Part shown: piece after piece, positions 25,301-33,641 of the stretch
How positions within the stretch are numbered: the first letter of the stretch is position 1
How the letters are laid out: every line of letters starts with the position of its first letter
Source of the DNA: an uncultured Lachnospiraceae bacterium
Lineage (GTDB): Bacteria; Bacillota; Clostridia; Lachnospirales; Lachnospiraceae
DNA: 52,347 nucleotides
Direction: 5' to 3'
Assembly: GCA_902799015.1 (NCBI GenBank)
Contig: CADBZI010000007.1
Span: 1 to 52,347 of the forward strand
Translations under genes and position numbers: made by a program
The notes under the pieces: generated by a model
What the model was told of the DNA's origin: nothing
What the model saw: the letters and a program-made list of their open reading frames with translations, nothing else
The model's database searches: none

Positions 25301-25390
25301 AGTTTGTTGCCTCCCTTTTGTTATATGAATGACTCTGAGTTGCGGTCCAGTATCTCTTAGTGTACTATCATTCTCCAGCACCCGTTCGAA

Positions 25391-25444
25391 ATCACTAAAC
25401 CGTTTTCGTGATACTAATATAACTCGCCTGAAAGGCAGTGTCAA
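25391..25444 (-). promoter_or_regulatory. Promoter of the second sugar ABC operon with overlapping LacI-type operator
   Basis: On the minus strand TTGACA (25444-25439) and TATATT (25421-25416) are separated by 17 bases; the start site is near 25409. A 22-bp imperfect palindrome at 25391-25412 has arms ATCAC and GTGAT around an AAA-CCG-TTT core and covers the start site. That placement and core fit repression by a LacI-family regulator or CcpA. No LacI gene is in the window. Confidence 0.65.
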
Positions 25445-25561
25445 CAAGCACCTTTTCACAAATTCGGCACCTGTTTTTTGTACATTTTTCACAAATACGG
25501 TTTTAGAGGCCACTTTTCTGGTGACATTTTTTCAGTCTGTCTCACAATGATCAAACAAGTT

Positions 25562-25579
25562 TTCGAAATCGCTTTCGAA
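25562..25579. promoter_or_regulatory. Second LacI-type operator-like palindrome
   Basis: TTCGAAATCGCTTTCGAA matches its own reverse complement at 16 of 18 positions and has the AAA-nCGn-TTT core seen in the operator at 25391-25412. It lies about 170 bases upstream of that site, a distance compatible with DNA looping by a tetrameric repressor. Function inferred. Confidence 0.5.
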
Positions 25580-25589
25580 TCCAACATAA

Positions 25590-25640
25590 GAGCCCGGCTG
25601 CTTGACATATGCAAACACATATGTTTCCACAACCGGGCTC
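25590..25640. terminator. Nested hairpin upstream of the second ABC operon
   Basis: GAGCCCGG (25590-25597) pairs with CCGGGCTC (25633-25640), and inside it ACATATG (25605-25611) pairs with CATATGT (25618-25624). It may be an extra terminator for transcripts from the symporter, insulating the sugar operon promoter. Confidence 0.4.
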
Positions 25641-25686
25641 CCCGCGCGCGCGTTTCAGGCTCTGAGAGCTGACGCGCCTTATAAGT

Positions 25687-25751
25687 CTCCCGCCCACTGG
25701 TGCCCCTGTGCCGGCAGCCGAAGCTGCCAACACAGAAGCAGTGGGTGGGAG
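25687..25751. repeat. 65-base imperfect inverted repeat
   Basis: CTCCCGCCCACTG (25687-25699) pairs with CAGTGGGTGGGAG (25739-25751). Within it TGTG pairs with CACA, and GGCAGC (25713-25718) with GCTGCC (25723-25728). It sits just beyond the symporter terminator and would fold into a long hairpin in RNA from either strand. It may be a small RNA, a processing element or a palindromic repeat family member. Confidence 0.6.
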
Positions 25752-25759
25752 AATAAAGT

Positions 25760-25781
25760 GGGGGCAGCCAGTACTGCCCCC
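25760..25781 (-). terminator. Terminator of the symporter gene
   Basis: GGGGGCAG (25760-25767) and CTGCCCCC (25774-25781) form a perfect 8-bp stem. On the minus strand it is followed by ACTTTATTCT. It lies about 255 bases downstream of the symporter stop codon. Confidence 0.6.
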
Positions 25782-26035
25782 AGAAAGCTCATCCTCAACA
25801 GAAGATCAGACCAAAATACAATTATAGAATGACTCTGACCCTCTTTTACTTTCCCCCGTACTGTTTCTTCCGTTTCAGTATAGCGCAGCACGGCCGCATT
25901 TTCAATAGGTTTTTGTGTGTTTTGTCAAAAAAGTCCCGTGAAAATCGATTCTATTGGACATCTTTTCTATAAAATGTAACCTTTCAGTGCGCATCGCTGC
26001 TTCTGTACCAGAGCACCGACCTACTGCCGCGGTTG

Positions 26036-27580
26036 TCACTGTGCTTCGTCGTCCTCCTCCTTCAGACTGTACCGCTTCTGGATCGTAATCGTCTCATCAT
26101 AGCCGGAGAAGATCTGTGCGAGCCTGCCCTCTTCCAGCTTCGGCGTGAGAAGGCTGACAACCGGAACAATGATCAGGCCTGCCAGCATGGTAAGCGCGCC
26201 GGCGTTGATCGGGCTCTTGATATAGTGAAGGAACATGTTGCTCAGCGTAATTCCGACGCCGGCCGCAAAACTCGCCCACACGGAAAGCTTCGTTGTCCCC
26301 TTCCAGTAGAGCCCGTACAGGAACGGGGCCAGGAAGGAGCCCGCGAGTGCGCCCCAGGAATAACCCATCAGCTGCGCGATAAAGGTCGGCGGATTCAGCG
26401 CCAGGACAACGGAGATCACGATGAACACCACAAGCAGAACACGCATGATCAGGAGCTTTTTCTTCTCGTCAAGGTCTGTCTTGAAATGAGCGATCAGATC
26501 CAGCGTAACCGAAGACGAGGAAGTCAGGACCAGCGAGGACAGCGTCGACATGGAAGCGGACAGAACCAGCACCACCACGATACCGATCAGAATGTCCGGC
26601 AGGCCGGCGAGCATGGCCGGAATGATCGCGTCGTAAGCAACGGAACCATCCGGGTTCGTAATGGTCGGATTCTCACTGTACAGTCTTGCGAAGCCGCCAA
26701 GGAAATAGCAGCCGCCCGCCACAACAATCGCAAAGAAGGTCGAGATCACCGTACCTGCCTTGATGGATCTCTCGTCCTTGATCGCGTAGAACTTGCCGAC
26801 CATCTGCGGAAGCCCCCAGGTGCCCAGTGAGGTCAGAACCACAACGCCCAGAAGATTCAGAGGATCCGGCCCGAAGAAGGAGGTAAATGCCCCCTGCATC
26901 CCCGCTGTGACCGGAAGATCGCTCTCGTACCTGGACAGGGTCGTCAACGCCTGCAGGAAACCGCCGTTGCTCTTCAGCACCGCAAGGATGACCGCGGAGA
27001 TGCCGAACAGCATGATGATGCCCTGAACGAAGTCATTTACCACTGTTGCCATGTAGCCGCCCAGAAGGACGTACACGCAGGTCAGCGCTGCCATGACAAT
27101 GACGCAGACTGTATACGGAATGTCGAAGGCCATCCGGAACAGTCTCGACAGACCGTTATAAACCGAGGAGGTATAAGGAATCAGAAAGACAAATGAGATC
27201 AGCGCGGCGGCAACCTTCAGGCTTTCGGAGTCAAACCGCTTCCCGAAGAAATCGGGCATTGTACGTGAGTTCAGATGCTTCGTCATGACTCTTGTGCGGC
27301 GTCCGAGCACGATCCAGGCAAGAAGGGATCCGAGCACCGCGTTGCCGATTCCGGCCCAGGTCGCGGATACGCCATATTTGTAGCCAAACTGTCCCGCATA
27401 CCCGACAAACACGACCGCCGAGAAATACGAGGTGCCGTACCCGAACGCGGTCAGCCACGGGCCCGCGCTCCTTCCGCCCAGAACAAATCCATCCACGCTG
27501 CGCGCCTTTCTTCTTGTCATGACGCCAATCAAGACCATGACCGCGAAGAAGACGATCAAAAATATCACTTTGATTGCCAT
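26036..27580 (-). CDS. Sodium:solute symporter (SSS family)
   Basis: A 514-residue transporter with about 13 predicted membrane segments, starting VIFLIVFFAVMVLIGVMT. Family features seen are FVLGGRSAGPWLTAFGYG with the following GTSYFSAVVFVGYAG, and the long loop with LPDILIGIVVVLVLSASMST. SSS proteins import organic solutes such as amino acids, carboxylates or pantothenate with Na+. The ATG at 27580 is preferred (GGAG close upstream); the longer frame is hydrophilic. It follows the aromatic-acid operon after a terminator, but its promoter carries a CTTTAA/TTAAAG palindrome like the elements at the operon promoter, so uptake of an aromatic acid is inferred. Substrate is not determinable from sequence. 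Confidence 0.9.
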   Translation of the reverse strand: MAIKVIFLIVFFAVMVLIGVMTRRKARSVDGFVLGGRSAGPWLTAFGYGTSYFSAVVFVGYAGQFGYKYGVSATWAGIGNAVLGSLLAWIVLGRRTRVMTKHLNSRTMPDFFGKRFDSESLKVAAALISFVFLIPYTSSVYNGLSRLFRMAFDIPYTVCVIVMAALTCVYVLLGGYMATVVNDFVQGIIMLFGISAVILAVLKSNGGFLQALTTLSRYESDLPVTAGMQGAFTSFFGPDPLNLLGVVVLTSLGTWGLPQMVGKFYAIKDERSIKAGTVISTFFAIVVAGGCYFLGGFARLYSENPTITNPDGSVAYDAIIPAMLAGLPDILIGIVVVLVLSASMSTLSSLVLTSSSSVTLDLIAHFKTDLDEKKKLLIMRVLLVVFIVISVVLALNPPTFIAQLMGYSWGALAGSFLAPFLYGLYWKGTTKLSVWASFAAGVGITLSNMFLHYIKSPINAGALTMLAGLIIVPVVSLLTPKLEEGRLAQIFSGYDETITIQKRYSLKEEDDEAQ

Positions 27581-27703
27581 GTCTCCTGTTCCCCTCTCCA
27601 TATTGAAAACCTGAATGTTTCTCGCCTGCATCCGGCTGTCCGGCTCCATGTATGATGCAGAATCATGTTTATACATCTGCTTTAGCTCTTTCATGCATGG
27701 AAT

Positions 27704-27749
27704 CTTTAACGCGTTAAAGCAATGATAACACACTTTTCAAAAAAATCAA
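27704..27749 (-). promoter_or_regulatory. Symporter promoter with perfect 16-bp palindromic operator
   Basis: On the minus strand TTGATT (27749-27744) and TATCAT (27727-27722) are 16 bases apart. Immediately downstream, over the start site, lies the perfect palindrome CTTTAACGCGTTAAAG (27704-27719). The CTTTAA half-site also occurs repeatedly at the promoter of the TrpR-like/ior operon, suggesting common control. Confidence 0.65.
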
Positions 27750-27767
27750 CCCTCTTGTGAGGGTTGA
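27746..27767 (-). terminator. Intrinsic terminator of the aromatic-acid operon
   Basis: TCAACCCTC (27746-27754) pairs perfectly with GAGGGTTGA (27759-27767). On the minus strand the stem is followed by a run of seven T, 23 bases beyond the acyl-CoA synthetase stop codon. Its T run overlaps the symporter promoter spacer. Confidence 0.88.
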
Positions 27768-27789
27768 TCAATAATTGTCTCAGATTGTC

Positions 27790-29433
27790 TCAATGGCCTT
27801 CCAGCTGATTCTCCTTCGCGACAAGGTTTTCCACGCCGTAGCGTTTCCTCAGCGCAGGCTTTTCGATCTTGCCGGTCGCGTTGCGCGGTACGTCTTCAAA
27901 GATAATTTTCCGCGGTCTCTTGTAGCGCGGCAGCGCTTTGCAAAAGCGCTCAATCTCATCCTCCGTACACTTCATGCCTTCCTTGATCTCGATGACCGCA
28001 CCGGTGATCTCTCCCAGACGCTTGTCCGGCAGGCCGATGACAGCGACATCCTTCACCTTCGGATGCTCTGAGATAAAGTTCTCAATCTCGACCGGATAGA
28101 TGTTCTCACCGCCGGAGACGATGACGTCTTTCTTGCGGTCCACCAGATAAATGAATCCATCCGGATCCTGCATGGCCATATCGCCGGTAAACAGCCACCC
28201 GTTCTTCAGCACCTCTGCAGTTGCCTCCGGATTGTTGAAATACTCAGTCATGACACCGGGGCCCTTGACGCACAGCTCTCCGACTTCGCCCTGTTTCACC
28301 GGGCACCCTTTCTCGTCCGCGATCATGCATTCCCAGCGATATCCCGGAACACCGATCGCGCCGACCTTATGAATATTCTCCAGACCCAGGTGCACACAAC
28401 CGGGACCGGTCGATTCGGACAGGCCGTAGTTGGTATCGTACTGATGGTTCGGGAAATACTCCTTCCAGTGACGGATCAAGGAGGGCGGAACCGGCTGCGC
28501 GCCGATGTGCATGAGTCTCCACTGATCCAGCTTGTAATCACTCAGCTTGAGATCGCCTCTGTCAAGCGCGTCCAGAATATCCTGCGCCCACGGAACCAGC
28601 AGCCACACGATGGTACACTGCTCATCCGACGCAGCCTTCAGGATGATGTCCGGCTTCGTGCCTTTCAGAAGAACCGCCTTGCTGCAGGTCCACAGAGATC
28701 CCATCCAGTGGAACTTCGCGCCGGTATGGTAGAGCGGCGGGATGCACAGGAAACAGTCATCCTTTCCGGTGTGGTGATGCACTGCCTCCATCTCCGCTGC
28801 CTGGTACAGCGACAGATGCTTGTGCAGAATCGCCTTCGGAAAGCCTGTGGTCCCCGACGAGAAATAGATTGCTCCGTCATCCTCATTCGTCAGCGCAACC
28901 CCGGGGGAGGTGCTGGGATAATCCGATACCAGATCTCTGTAATTCTCCGCAAAATCAGGGCAGCCGTCCCCGACATAAAACAGCAGGCGGCCCATCCCGA
29001 TTCCATCCACATTCAGCTGCAGACGCTGAATGAATTCCGGTCCGAAGAACAGGACACTCACCTCCGCCAGGTTCAGGCAGTAGGAGATCTCATTTGAGGT
29101 ATAGCGGAAATTGAAGGGAACCGCGATCGCTCCGGTCTTCAGAATACCGAAATAGATCGGCAGCCATTCCAGGCAGTTGAACATCAGGATCGCAACCTTA
29201 TCCCCCTTCCGGATTCCGCGGTCGATCAGCATGTTCGCAACGCGGTTCGCCTTCTCGTCAAAGGTCTGCCAGGTAATCTGGCGACGGTACGGATGCGGAA
29301 CGGTCTGCTGAACCAGATCGTATTCCTTGAAGGACAGCTTGCGCGGATCCTCCATGGTCGGGTTGAGTTCGATCAATGCGATCTCATTTCCATGTTCGCG
29401 GGCATTTCTCTCAAGCAATTCTGTTACAGGCAT
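27790..29433 (-). CDS. AMP-forming acyl-CoA synthetase (adenylate-forming ligase)
   Basis: A 547-residue member of the ANL superfamily. Motifs in order: the P-loop YFSSGTTGFPKAILHK, the aromatic/A5 region YGLSESTGPGCVHLG, GWLFTGDMA, the hinge DRKKDVIVSGGENIYPVEIE, and the C-terminal catalytic lysine in RNATGKIEKPALRKRY. It activates a carboxylic acid with ATP and CoA to an acyl-CoA. It is the last gene of the operon with the aminotransferase and indolepyruvate:ferredoxin oxidoreductase, so an arylacetate (phenylacetate, indoleacetate or 4-hydroxyphenylacetate) is the likely substrate. Fatty acids cannot be excluded from sequence. A strong terminator follows. Confidence 0.9.
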   Translation of the reverse strand: MPVTELLERNAREHGNEIALIELNPTMEDPRKLSFKEYDLVQQTVPHPYRRQITWQTFDEKANRVANMLIDRGIRKGDKVAILMFNCLEWLPIYFGILKTGAIAVPFNFRYTSNEISYCLNLAEVSVLFFGPEFIQRLQLNVDGIGMGRLLFYVGDGCPDFAENYRDLVSDYPSTSPGVALTNEDDGAIYFSSGTTGFPKAILHKHLSLYQAAEMEAVHHHTGKDDCFLCIPPLYHTGAKFHWMGSLWTCSKAVLLKGTKPDIILKAASDEQCTIVWLLVPWAQDILDALDRGDLKLSDYKLDQWRLMHIGAQPVPPSLIRHWKEYFPNHQYDTNYGLSESTGPGCVHLGLENIHKVGAIGVPGYRWECMIADEKGCPVKQGEVGELCVKGPGVMTEYFNNPEATAEVLKNGWLFTGDMAMQDPDGFIYLVDRKKDVIVSGGENIYPVEIENFISEHPKVKDVAVIGLPDKRLGEITGAVIEIKEGMKCTEDEIERFCKALPRYKRPRKIIFEDVPRNATGKIEKPALRKRYGVENLVAKENQLEGH

Positions 29434-29454
29434 GTCGTTTCATTTTCCTCTCTA

Positions 29455-30648
29455 TTAATGATTGTAGCTGGCTGCCAGCTTCGCGAAGGCATCCAGTGAT
29501 CGCTCCGCACGTTCTGTCGGCACACAATAACTGATGCGTGTATGGCCCGGGCATCCGAATCCCGTCCCGGGAACGATCAGCAGGTTGAAGTCCTTGGCCT
29601 TCTCACAGAAAGCGACATCATCCGCGATCAGCGTGCGCGGGAACATATAAAAGGTTCCCTGCGGCTCCACGACGGTGAAGCCGATGTCTCTCAGTCCTTT
29701 CACCAGGATATCCCGGTTCTTCTCATAGACGGAAATGTCACTGGTGTCCTCCGCACATTCCGCGCAGACTCTCTGGAACAGGCTCGGCGCGCTGACATAG
29801 CCAAGAGAGCGGGAAGCGCCGGCGACAGCCGCGAAGACCTCCTCCTTCTCTTCCATGTCCTCCGCAACCAGGACGTAGCCCATACGCTCACCGGGAAGCG
29901 ACAGCGCCTTCGACCAGGAGTAGCAGACCAGCGTGTTCGGATAATACTTCGGCACGAAAGGTACCTTCACACCGGAAAATGCGATCTCGCGGTAGGGTTC
30001 ATCCGTGATCAGATAGATGACATGGCCGTACTCCTTACTCTTTTCGGTCAGGACAGACGCCAGGCGAAGGATTGTCTCCTCGGAATACACCGCTCCGGAT
30101 GGATTGTTCGGAGAGTTGATCAGAACCGCCTTGGTGCGTGGAGACAGCGCCTCTTCGAATCGATCAAAATCAATCTGAAACGCATCGATGTCAGCCGGTA
30201 TGAGCTTCATGATGCCGCCGGCACCTTCGATAAAGACCCGGTACTCCGGGAAAAACGGAGCAAATACGATGACTTCCTCGCCTCTCTCCAGCAAGCCGTT
30301 CAGGCATCCGCACAGTGCCCCTGCAGCTCCGGTTGACATATACAGGCTCTGCGCCTTTGCAGGGTAATCGAATCTTCTCCGGATGGAATCCGCAACCTTC
30401 TCCCGGACCAGCTGGTCTCCCTGCGCGCTGGTATATCCATGCAGCGCCACCGGATCCATCTCCGTCAGAAGCCGGACCGCAGTCTCATTGACAGACGCAG
30501 GCGCCGGAACAGAAGGGTTCCCGATCGAAAAGTCGAACACATTCTCCGCGCCAACCTCCGCGATCCTTTTCTTTCCGAACTCAAAGAGCTCTCTGATCAC
30601 AGAGCGCTGCGTGCCAAGCCCCAGCGCTCTCTTGTTTACATTTGCCAT
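29455..30648 (-). CDS. Class I/II PLP-dependent aminotransferase, probably aromatic
   Basis: A 397-residue aminotransferase of fold type I. Visible are the substrate region FDFSIGNPSVPAP, the cofactor-binding INSPNNPSGAVYSEE and TDEPYREIAF, the PLP lysine in CYSWSKALSLPGERMGY, and a carboxylate-binding Arg in TRISYCVP. It interconverts an amino acid and its 2-oxo acid. The ATG at 30648 is chosen because the residues before it are a translated ribosome-site-like stretch (GGGAGGAAGAAG). It lies between iorB and the acyl-CoA synthetase gene, so aryl-pyruvates (phenylpyruvate, indolepyruvate) are the expected partners; specificity is inferred from context only. Confidence 0.9.
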   Translation of the reverse strand: MANVNKRALGLGTQRSVIRELFEFGKKRIAEVGAENVFDFSIGNPSVPAPASVNETAVRLLTEMDPVALHGYTSAQGDQLVREKVADSIRRRFDYPAKAQSLYMSTGAAGALCGCLNGLLERGEEVIVFAPFFPEYRVFIEGAGGIMKLIPADIDAFQIDFDRFEEALSPRTKAVLINSPNNPSGAVYSEETILRLASVLTEKSKEYGHVIYLITDEPYREIAFSGVKVPFVPKYYPNTLVCYSWSKALSLPGERMGYVLVAEDMEEKEEVFAAVAGASRSLGYVSAPSLFQRVCAECAEDTSDISVYEKNRDILVKGLRDIGFTVVEPQGTFYMFPRTLIADDVAFCEKAKDFNLLIVPGTGFGCPGHTRISYCVPTERAERSLDAFAKLAASYNH

Positions 30649-30753
30649 TCTCTTTCTTCTTCCTCCCATAGCGAAGTTTTGGAAGTTGACTTACTGCTTA
30701 CGGATGCCGTTTTTGTAATCTCGTTTTACTCTGTACGCTATTACTGCAGTGCT

Positions 30754-31323
30754 TCAGCCTCTCCCCAACTCAAATGCCTTCAGGTTGACATCCCGGAACT
30801 TTTCCGGAACAAGAGCCTCGATTGCCTGCTGCCATTTTTCAGCAGGGATGTCAAAGTATTTCGAAAGGCGTCCCATCAGCACAATGTTCACTGCCTTGGA
30901 CGAACCAGCCTCTTCCGCCAGTGTCAGGCAATCCATCGCATCCACAACCGCTCCCTTTTCCTCCAGTTTCGCGATCAGATTCTCCGGATAAGCTGCCGCC
31001 CCCGTGATCACCGGCATCGGTTCAATCCTCTGGGTATTGGTTACGATGCGTCCGTTTTCTCTCAGATAAGGAAGATACCTGGCTGCTTCCATCTGCTCGA
31101 AGGACACAATAAAGTCCGCCTCTCCTTTGTCGATGATCGGCGAATAGACCTTGTCACCGAAACGCACATAGGTCACGACGGATCCGCCTCTCTGGCTCAT
31201 GCCGTGAACCTCTGAGACCTTTACGTCGTACCCTTCCTTCAGCAGGAGGTATCCCAGAAGCTTGCTTGCCAGCAGGCTTCCCTGACCTCCTACACCGACA
31301 ATCATGATATTCTTCGTTTCCAT
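30754..31323 (-). CDS. iorB: Indolepyruvate:ferredoxin oxidoreductase, beta subunit
   Basis: A 189-residue protein of the gamma-domain type of 2-oxoacid:ferredoxin oxidoreductases. It shows the N-terminal glycine-rich VGVGGQGSLLASKLLG, then VSEVHGMSQRGGSVVTYVRFG and a C-terminal helical part. It partners with IorA, encoded 96 bases upstream. The two-subunit enzyme reversibly converts an arylpyruvate, CoA and oxidised ferredoxin to arylacetyl-CoA, CO2 and reduced ferredoxin in the cytoplasm. Length and motifs match IorB from archaea and anaerobic bacteria. Confidence 0.93.
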   Translation of the reverse strand: METKNIMIVGVGGQGSLLASKLLGYLLLKEGYDVKVSEVHGMSQRGGSVVTYVRFGDKVYSPIIDKGEADFIVSFEQMEAARYLPYLRENGRIVTNTQRIEPMPVITGAAAYPENLIAKLEEKGAVVDAMDCLTLAEEAGSSKAVNIVLMGRLSKYFDIPAEKWQQAIEALVPEKFRDVNLKAFELGRG

Positions 31324-31419
31324 TGATCAAGTGTTCCTTCCTGATATCAAATGCCGCAGCCCTGTCCGGATCCGGACTCCGGTCCGGCCGGGCAGGACGA
31401 TGTTGTTCATTTTTTCCTG

Positions 31420-33243
31420 TTACTCCGTGCTGACCAGCGCATCAAACTTACACATCTGCCGGCAGACGCCGCAGCCGATACACTGCGTTCTGTCAATCAC
31501 TGCTTTCTTATCCTTCATACTGATCGCCGGACATCCGATCCGCATGCAGGCCTTGCAGCCGACACATTTATCAGGGTCATTTACCAATGGTTTGTTATGA
31601 ACTACTTTCCGGCCGCCGACCGTTTTGAGCAGGGCGCACGGTCTTCTGGAAATGATCACGGATGGAGCCGCCACAGCCAGTTCCTCTGTCAGCACCGCGT
31701 CGCACTGGGAGAGATCATAGGGATCCACCACCTTGACCCGATCGATTCCCATCGATCTGACCAGGCTCTCCAGATCAATCTTTCCGCACGGATCCCCGTG
31801 GATATCCAGTCCGGTAGAAGGATTCTGCTGGTGACCGGTCATGCCGGTAATCGAATTGTCCAGAATGATCACCGTGGAATTGCTCTGGTTGTATGCGATG
31901 TCCGCAAGGCTCGTCATCCCGGAATGCAGGAACGTAGAGTCACCGATCACGGCAACCGTTTGCTTCTCCGAGGCTTCCCCGCAGGCTTTGTTGAATCCAT
32001 GAAGCATACTGACCGAAGCGCCCATGCAGAGGTTATTGTCCATCGCAAACAGCGGCGGCGCTCCTCCGAGCGTATAGCATCCGATGTCACCCATGACACG
32101 CACATTTTTCTGATGCAGCGTGTAGAACAGGCCTCTGTGGGGACATCCCGCACACATGACCGGCGGGCGGGCCGGAATCTCCTCCTCGAGAGATACAGAC
32201 GCAGGGATATCCACGCCCATCGCTTCACGCAGAAGATTCTGGCTGTATTCCATCTCCATCGGAAGCGCATCTTTTCCGTAAACATGAAGCCCCATCTGCT
32301 TGCAATGATTCTCAATGATCGGATCCAGTTCTTCCACCACCCAGATCTCATCCACACTTGCCGCGAAATCCTTGATCAGCGTCGTCGGAAGCGGATTGAT
32401 CAGCCCGATCTTCAGCACATCAACACTGTCGCCGTACACTTCCTTCACGTACTGGTAACAGGTAGAGTCGCATATGATCCCGACTCTGCCCATGCCATCC
32501 TCTGCAGGATGCGGAGCATTCGCAACATTTTCTCCGGGATCCTCCCGGTCCTCGGCCCATTCAATGCGGTTCAGCCTGACATTGCCGATCACGCATTGAT
32601 TCCCCAGGGCAACCAGCTGTTTCGTGCGTGCTTCCACAATGGGATGTCTGCGAATCGCGTTGGCCGGTGTCATCAGATATTTCTGCGGGTTCCTGACATA
32701 TTCCTTCTGCGCAGGGCAGACACGTTCCCCGGTCTCCACGACACTCTGAGAGTGAGCAATTCGTGTACACATCTTGATAATGACAGGCGTGTCATATGTC
32801 TCGGAAATCTCATAGGCTGCCTTCGCAAATGACAATGCCTCCGCGGAGTCTGACGGTTCCAGCATCGGAAGCTTCGCCGCGATCGCATGATGGCGGGAGT
32901 CCTGTTCATTCTGGGAAGAATGCATGCCGGCGTCATCCGCAACCACGATGACCATTCCGGCGTTGACACCGGTATAAGACGCGGTATACATCGGATCCGC
33001 CGCCACATTCATACCGACATGTTTCATGGCGCACATACTGCGTTTCCCGGCGAGTGCCGCGCCGTACGCAACCTCCATGGCCACCTTCTCATTCGGCGCC
33101 CATTCACTGTAGATGTCCCGGTACTTCGCAATCTCCTCCGTCACTTCGGTGCTCGGAGTACCCGGGTAGCTGGAGGCCACACTGCAGCCGGCCTCATACA
33201 AGCCTCTCGCAAGTGCCTTGTTCCCAAGCATCAGCTCTTTCAT
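31420..33243 (-). CDS. iorA: Indolepyruvate:ferredoxin oxidoreductase, alpha subunit
   Basis: A 607-residue protein. The N-terminal pyrimidine-binding domain has SSYPGTPSTEVTEEIAKY, and the middle includes CAGCPHRGLFY. The thiamine-diphosphate domain shows GDSTFLHSGMTSL with the Asn in ILDNSITGMTGHQ. The C-terminus is a two-[4Fe-4S] ferredoxin domain with CVGCKACMRIGC and CIGCGVCRQMC. It catalyses CoA-dependent oxidative decarboxylation of aryl-pyruvates, or the reverse reductive carboxylation, with ferredoxin. Its start overlaps the stop codon of the TrpR-like regulator by 4 bases, indicating translational coupling. Confidence 0.95.
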   Translation of the reverse strand: MKELMLGNKALARGLYEAGCSVASSYPGTPSTEVTEEIAKYRDIYSEWAPNEKVAMEVAYGAALAGKRSMCAMKHVGMNVAADPMYTASYTGVNAGMVIVVADDAGMHSSQNEQDSRHHAIAAKLPMLEPSDSAEALSFAKAAYEISETYDTPVIIKMCTRIAHSQSVVETGERVCPAQKEYVRNPQKYLMTPANAIRRHPIVEARTKQLVALGNQCVIGNVRLNRIEWAEDREDPGENVANAPHPAEDGMGRVGIICDSTCYQYVKEVYGDSVDVLKIGLINPLPTTLIKDFAASVDEIWVVEELDPIIENHCKQMGLHVYGKDALPMEMEYSQNLLREAMGVDIPASVSLEEEIPARPPVMCAGCPHRGLFYTLHQKNVRVMGDIGCYTLGGAPPLFAMDNNLCMGASVSMLHGFNKACGEASEKQTVAVIGDSTFLHSGMTSLADIAYNQSNSTVIILDNSITGMTGHQQNPSTGLDIHGDPCGKIDLESLVRSMGIDRVKVVDPYDLSQCDAVLTEELAVAAPSVIISRRPCALLKTVGGRKVVHNKPLVNDPDKCVGCKACMRIGCPAISMKDKKAVIDRTQCIGCGVCRQMCKFDALVSTE

Positions 33244-33530
33244 GTCTCTTCTTCCTCCAATGATGCTTTGATCTTGTCCCGAAGACAGCCGGTCCCGTCG
33301 GAAAGCATGCGCTTCACACGACTGATCGTCGCCGAACTGGCTCCTGTACTCTTCATAATATCCAGATAGACCTTATCCTGGCTCAGCATCTTCGCCACTT
33401 CAAACCGCTGTTCAAGTGCTTCCAGCTCCTTGCCTGTGCACAGGTCATCCAAAAAATCACAGCATTCCTCATAAGAACTAAGTGTAACGATCATATCGTA
33501 CATGGCGCGTCTGCGCTGTCTGACTCTCAT
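33240..33530 (-). CDS. TrpR/YerC-family repressor-like protein
   Basis: A 96-residue protein. After a basic N-terminus it matches the TrpR-like fold: MYDMIVTLSSYEECCDFLDD, LCTGKELEALEQRFEVAKML, then the HTH STGASSATISRVKRML. The start at 33530 has GGAGG 5 bases upstream; an earlier ATG at 33569 lacks one. TrpR-related proteins bind operators when tryptophan or a related ligand is present. It is the first gene of an operon with iorAB, an aminotransferase and an acyl-CoA synthetase, so it probably senses an aromatic amino acid or aryl acid and controls this operon and perhaps the symporter. Ligand is inferred. Confidence 0.85.
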   Translation of the reverse strand: MRVRQRRRAMYDMIVTLSSYEECCDFLDDLCTGKELEALEQRFEVAKMLSQDKVYLDIMKSTGASSATISRVKRMLSDGTGCLRDKIKASLEEEET

Positions 33531-33577
33531 TCTGTCCTCCACACCATCCTTTCTTTTTGTGTGCTTCATACTGTCCT

Positions 33578-33624
33578 ATCTTATCACTTTCATGCTTTAA
33601 AGTAAACCGATTAAAGTATTAAAG
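33578..33624 (-). promoter_or_regulatory. Promoter of the trpR-like/ior operon with three TTAAAG half-sites
   Basis: On the minus strand TTTACT (33606-33601) and TAAGAT (33583-33578) are 17 bases apart. On the plus strand TTAAAG occurs at 33597, 33611 and 33619. The spacings are 14 and 8 bp; 8 bp is also the half-site spacing of the classical trp operator. The same half-site forms the palindrome at the symporter promoter. The sites overlap and flank the -35, fitting repression. Confidence 0.6.
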
Positions 33625-33641
33625 GAGGGAGAGAATAGATA

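Larger units (their letters stand above)
25301..26035 (-). other. Large intergenic region between symporter and second ABC operon
   Basis: This 735-base stretch has no convincing gene on either strand. From right to left it holds a terminator and a long imperfect hairpin downstream of the symporter, a third hairpin, a distal LacI-type operator, and the promoter-operator of the binding-protein gene. These are listed separately. Confidence 0.6.
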
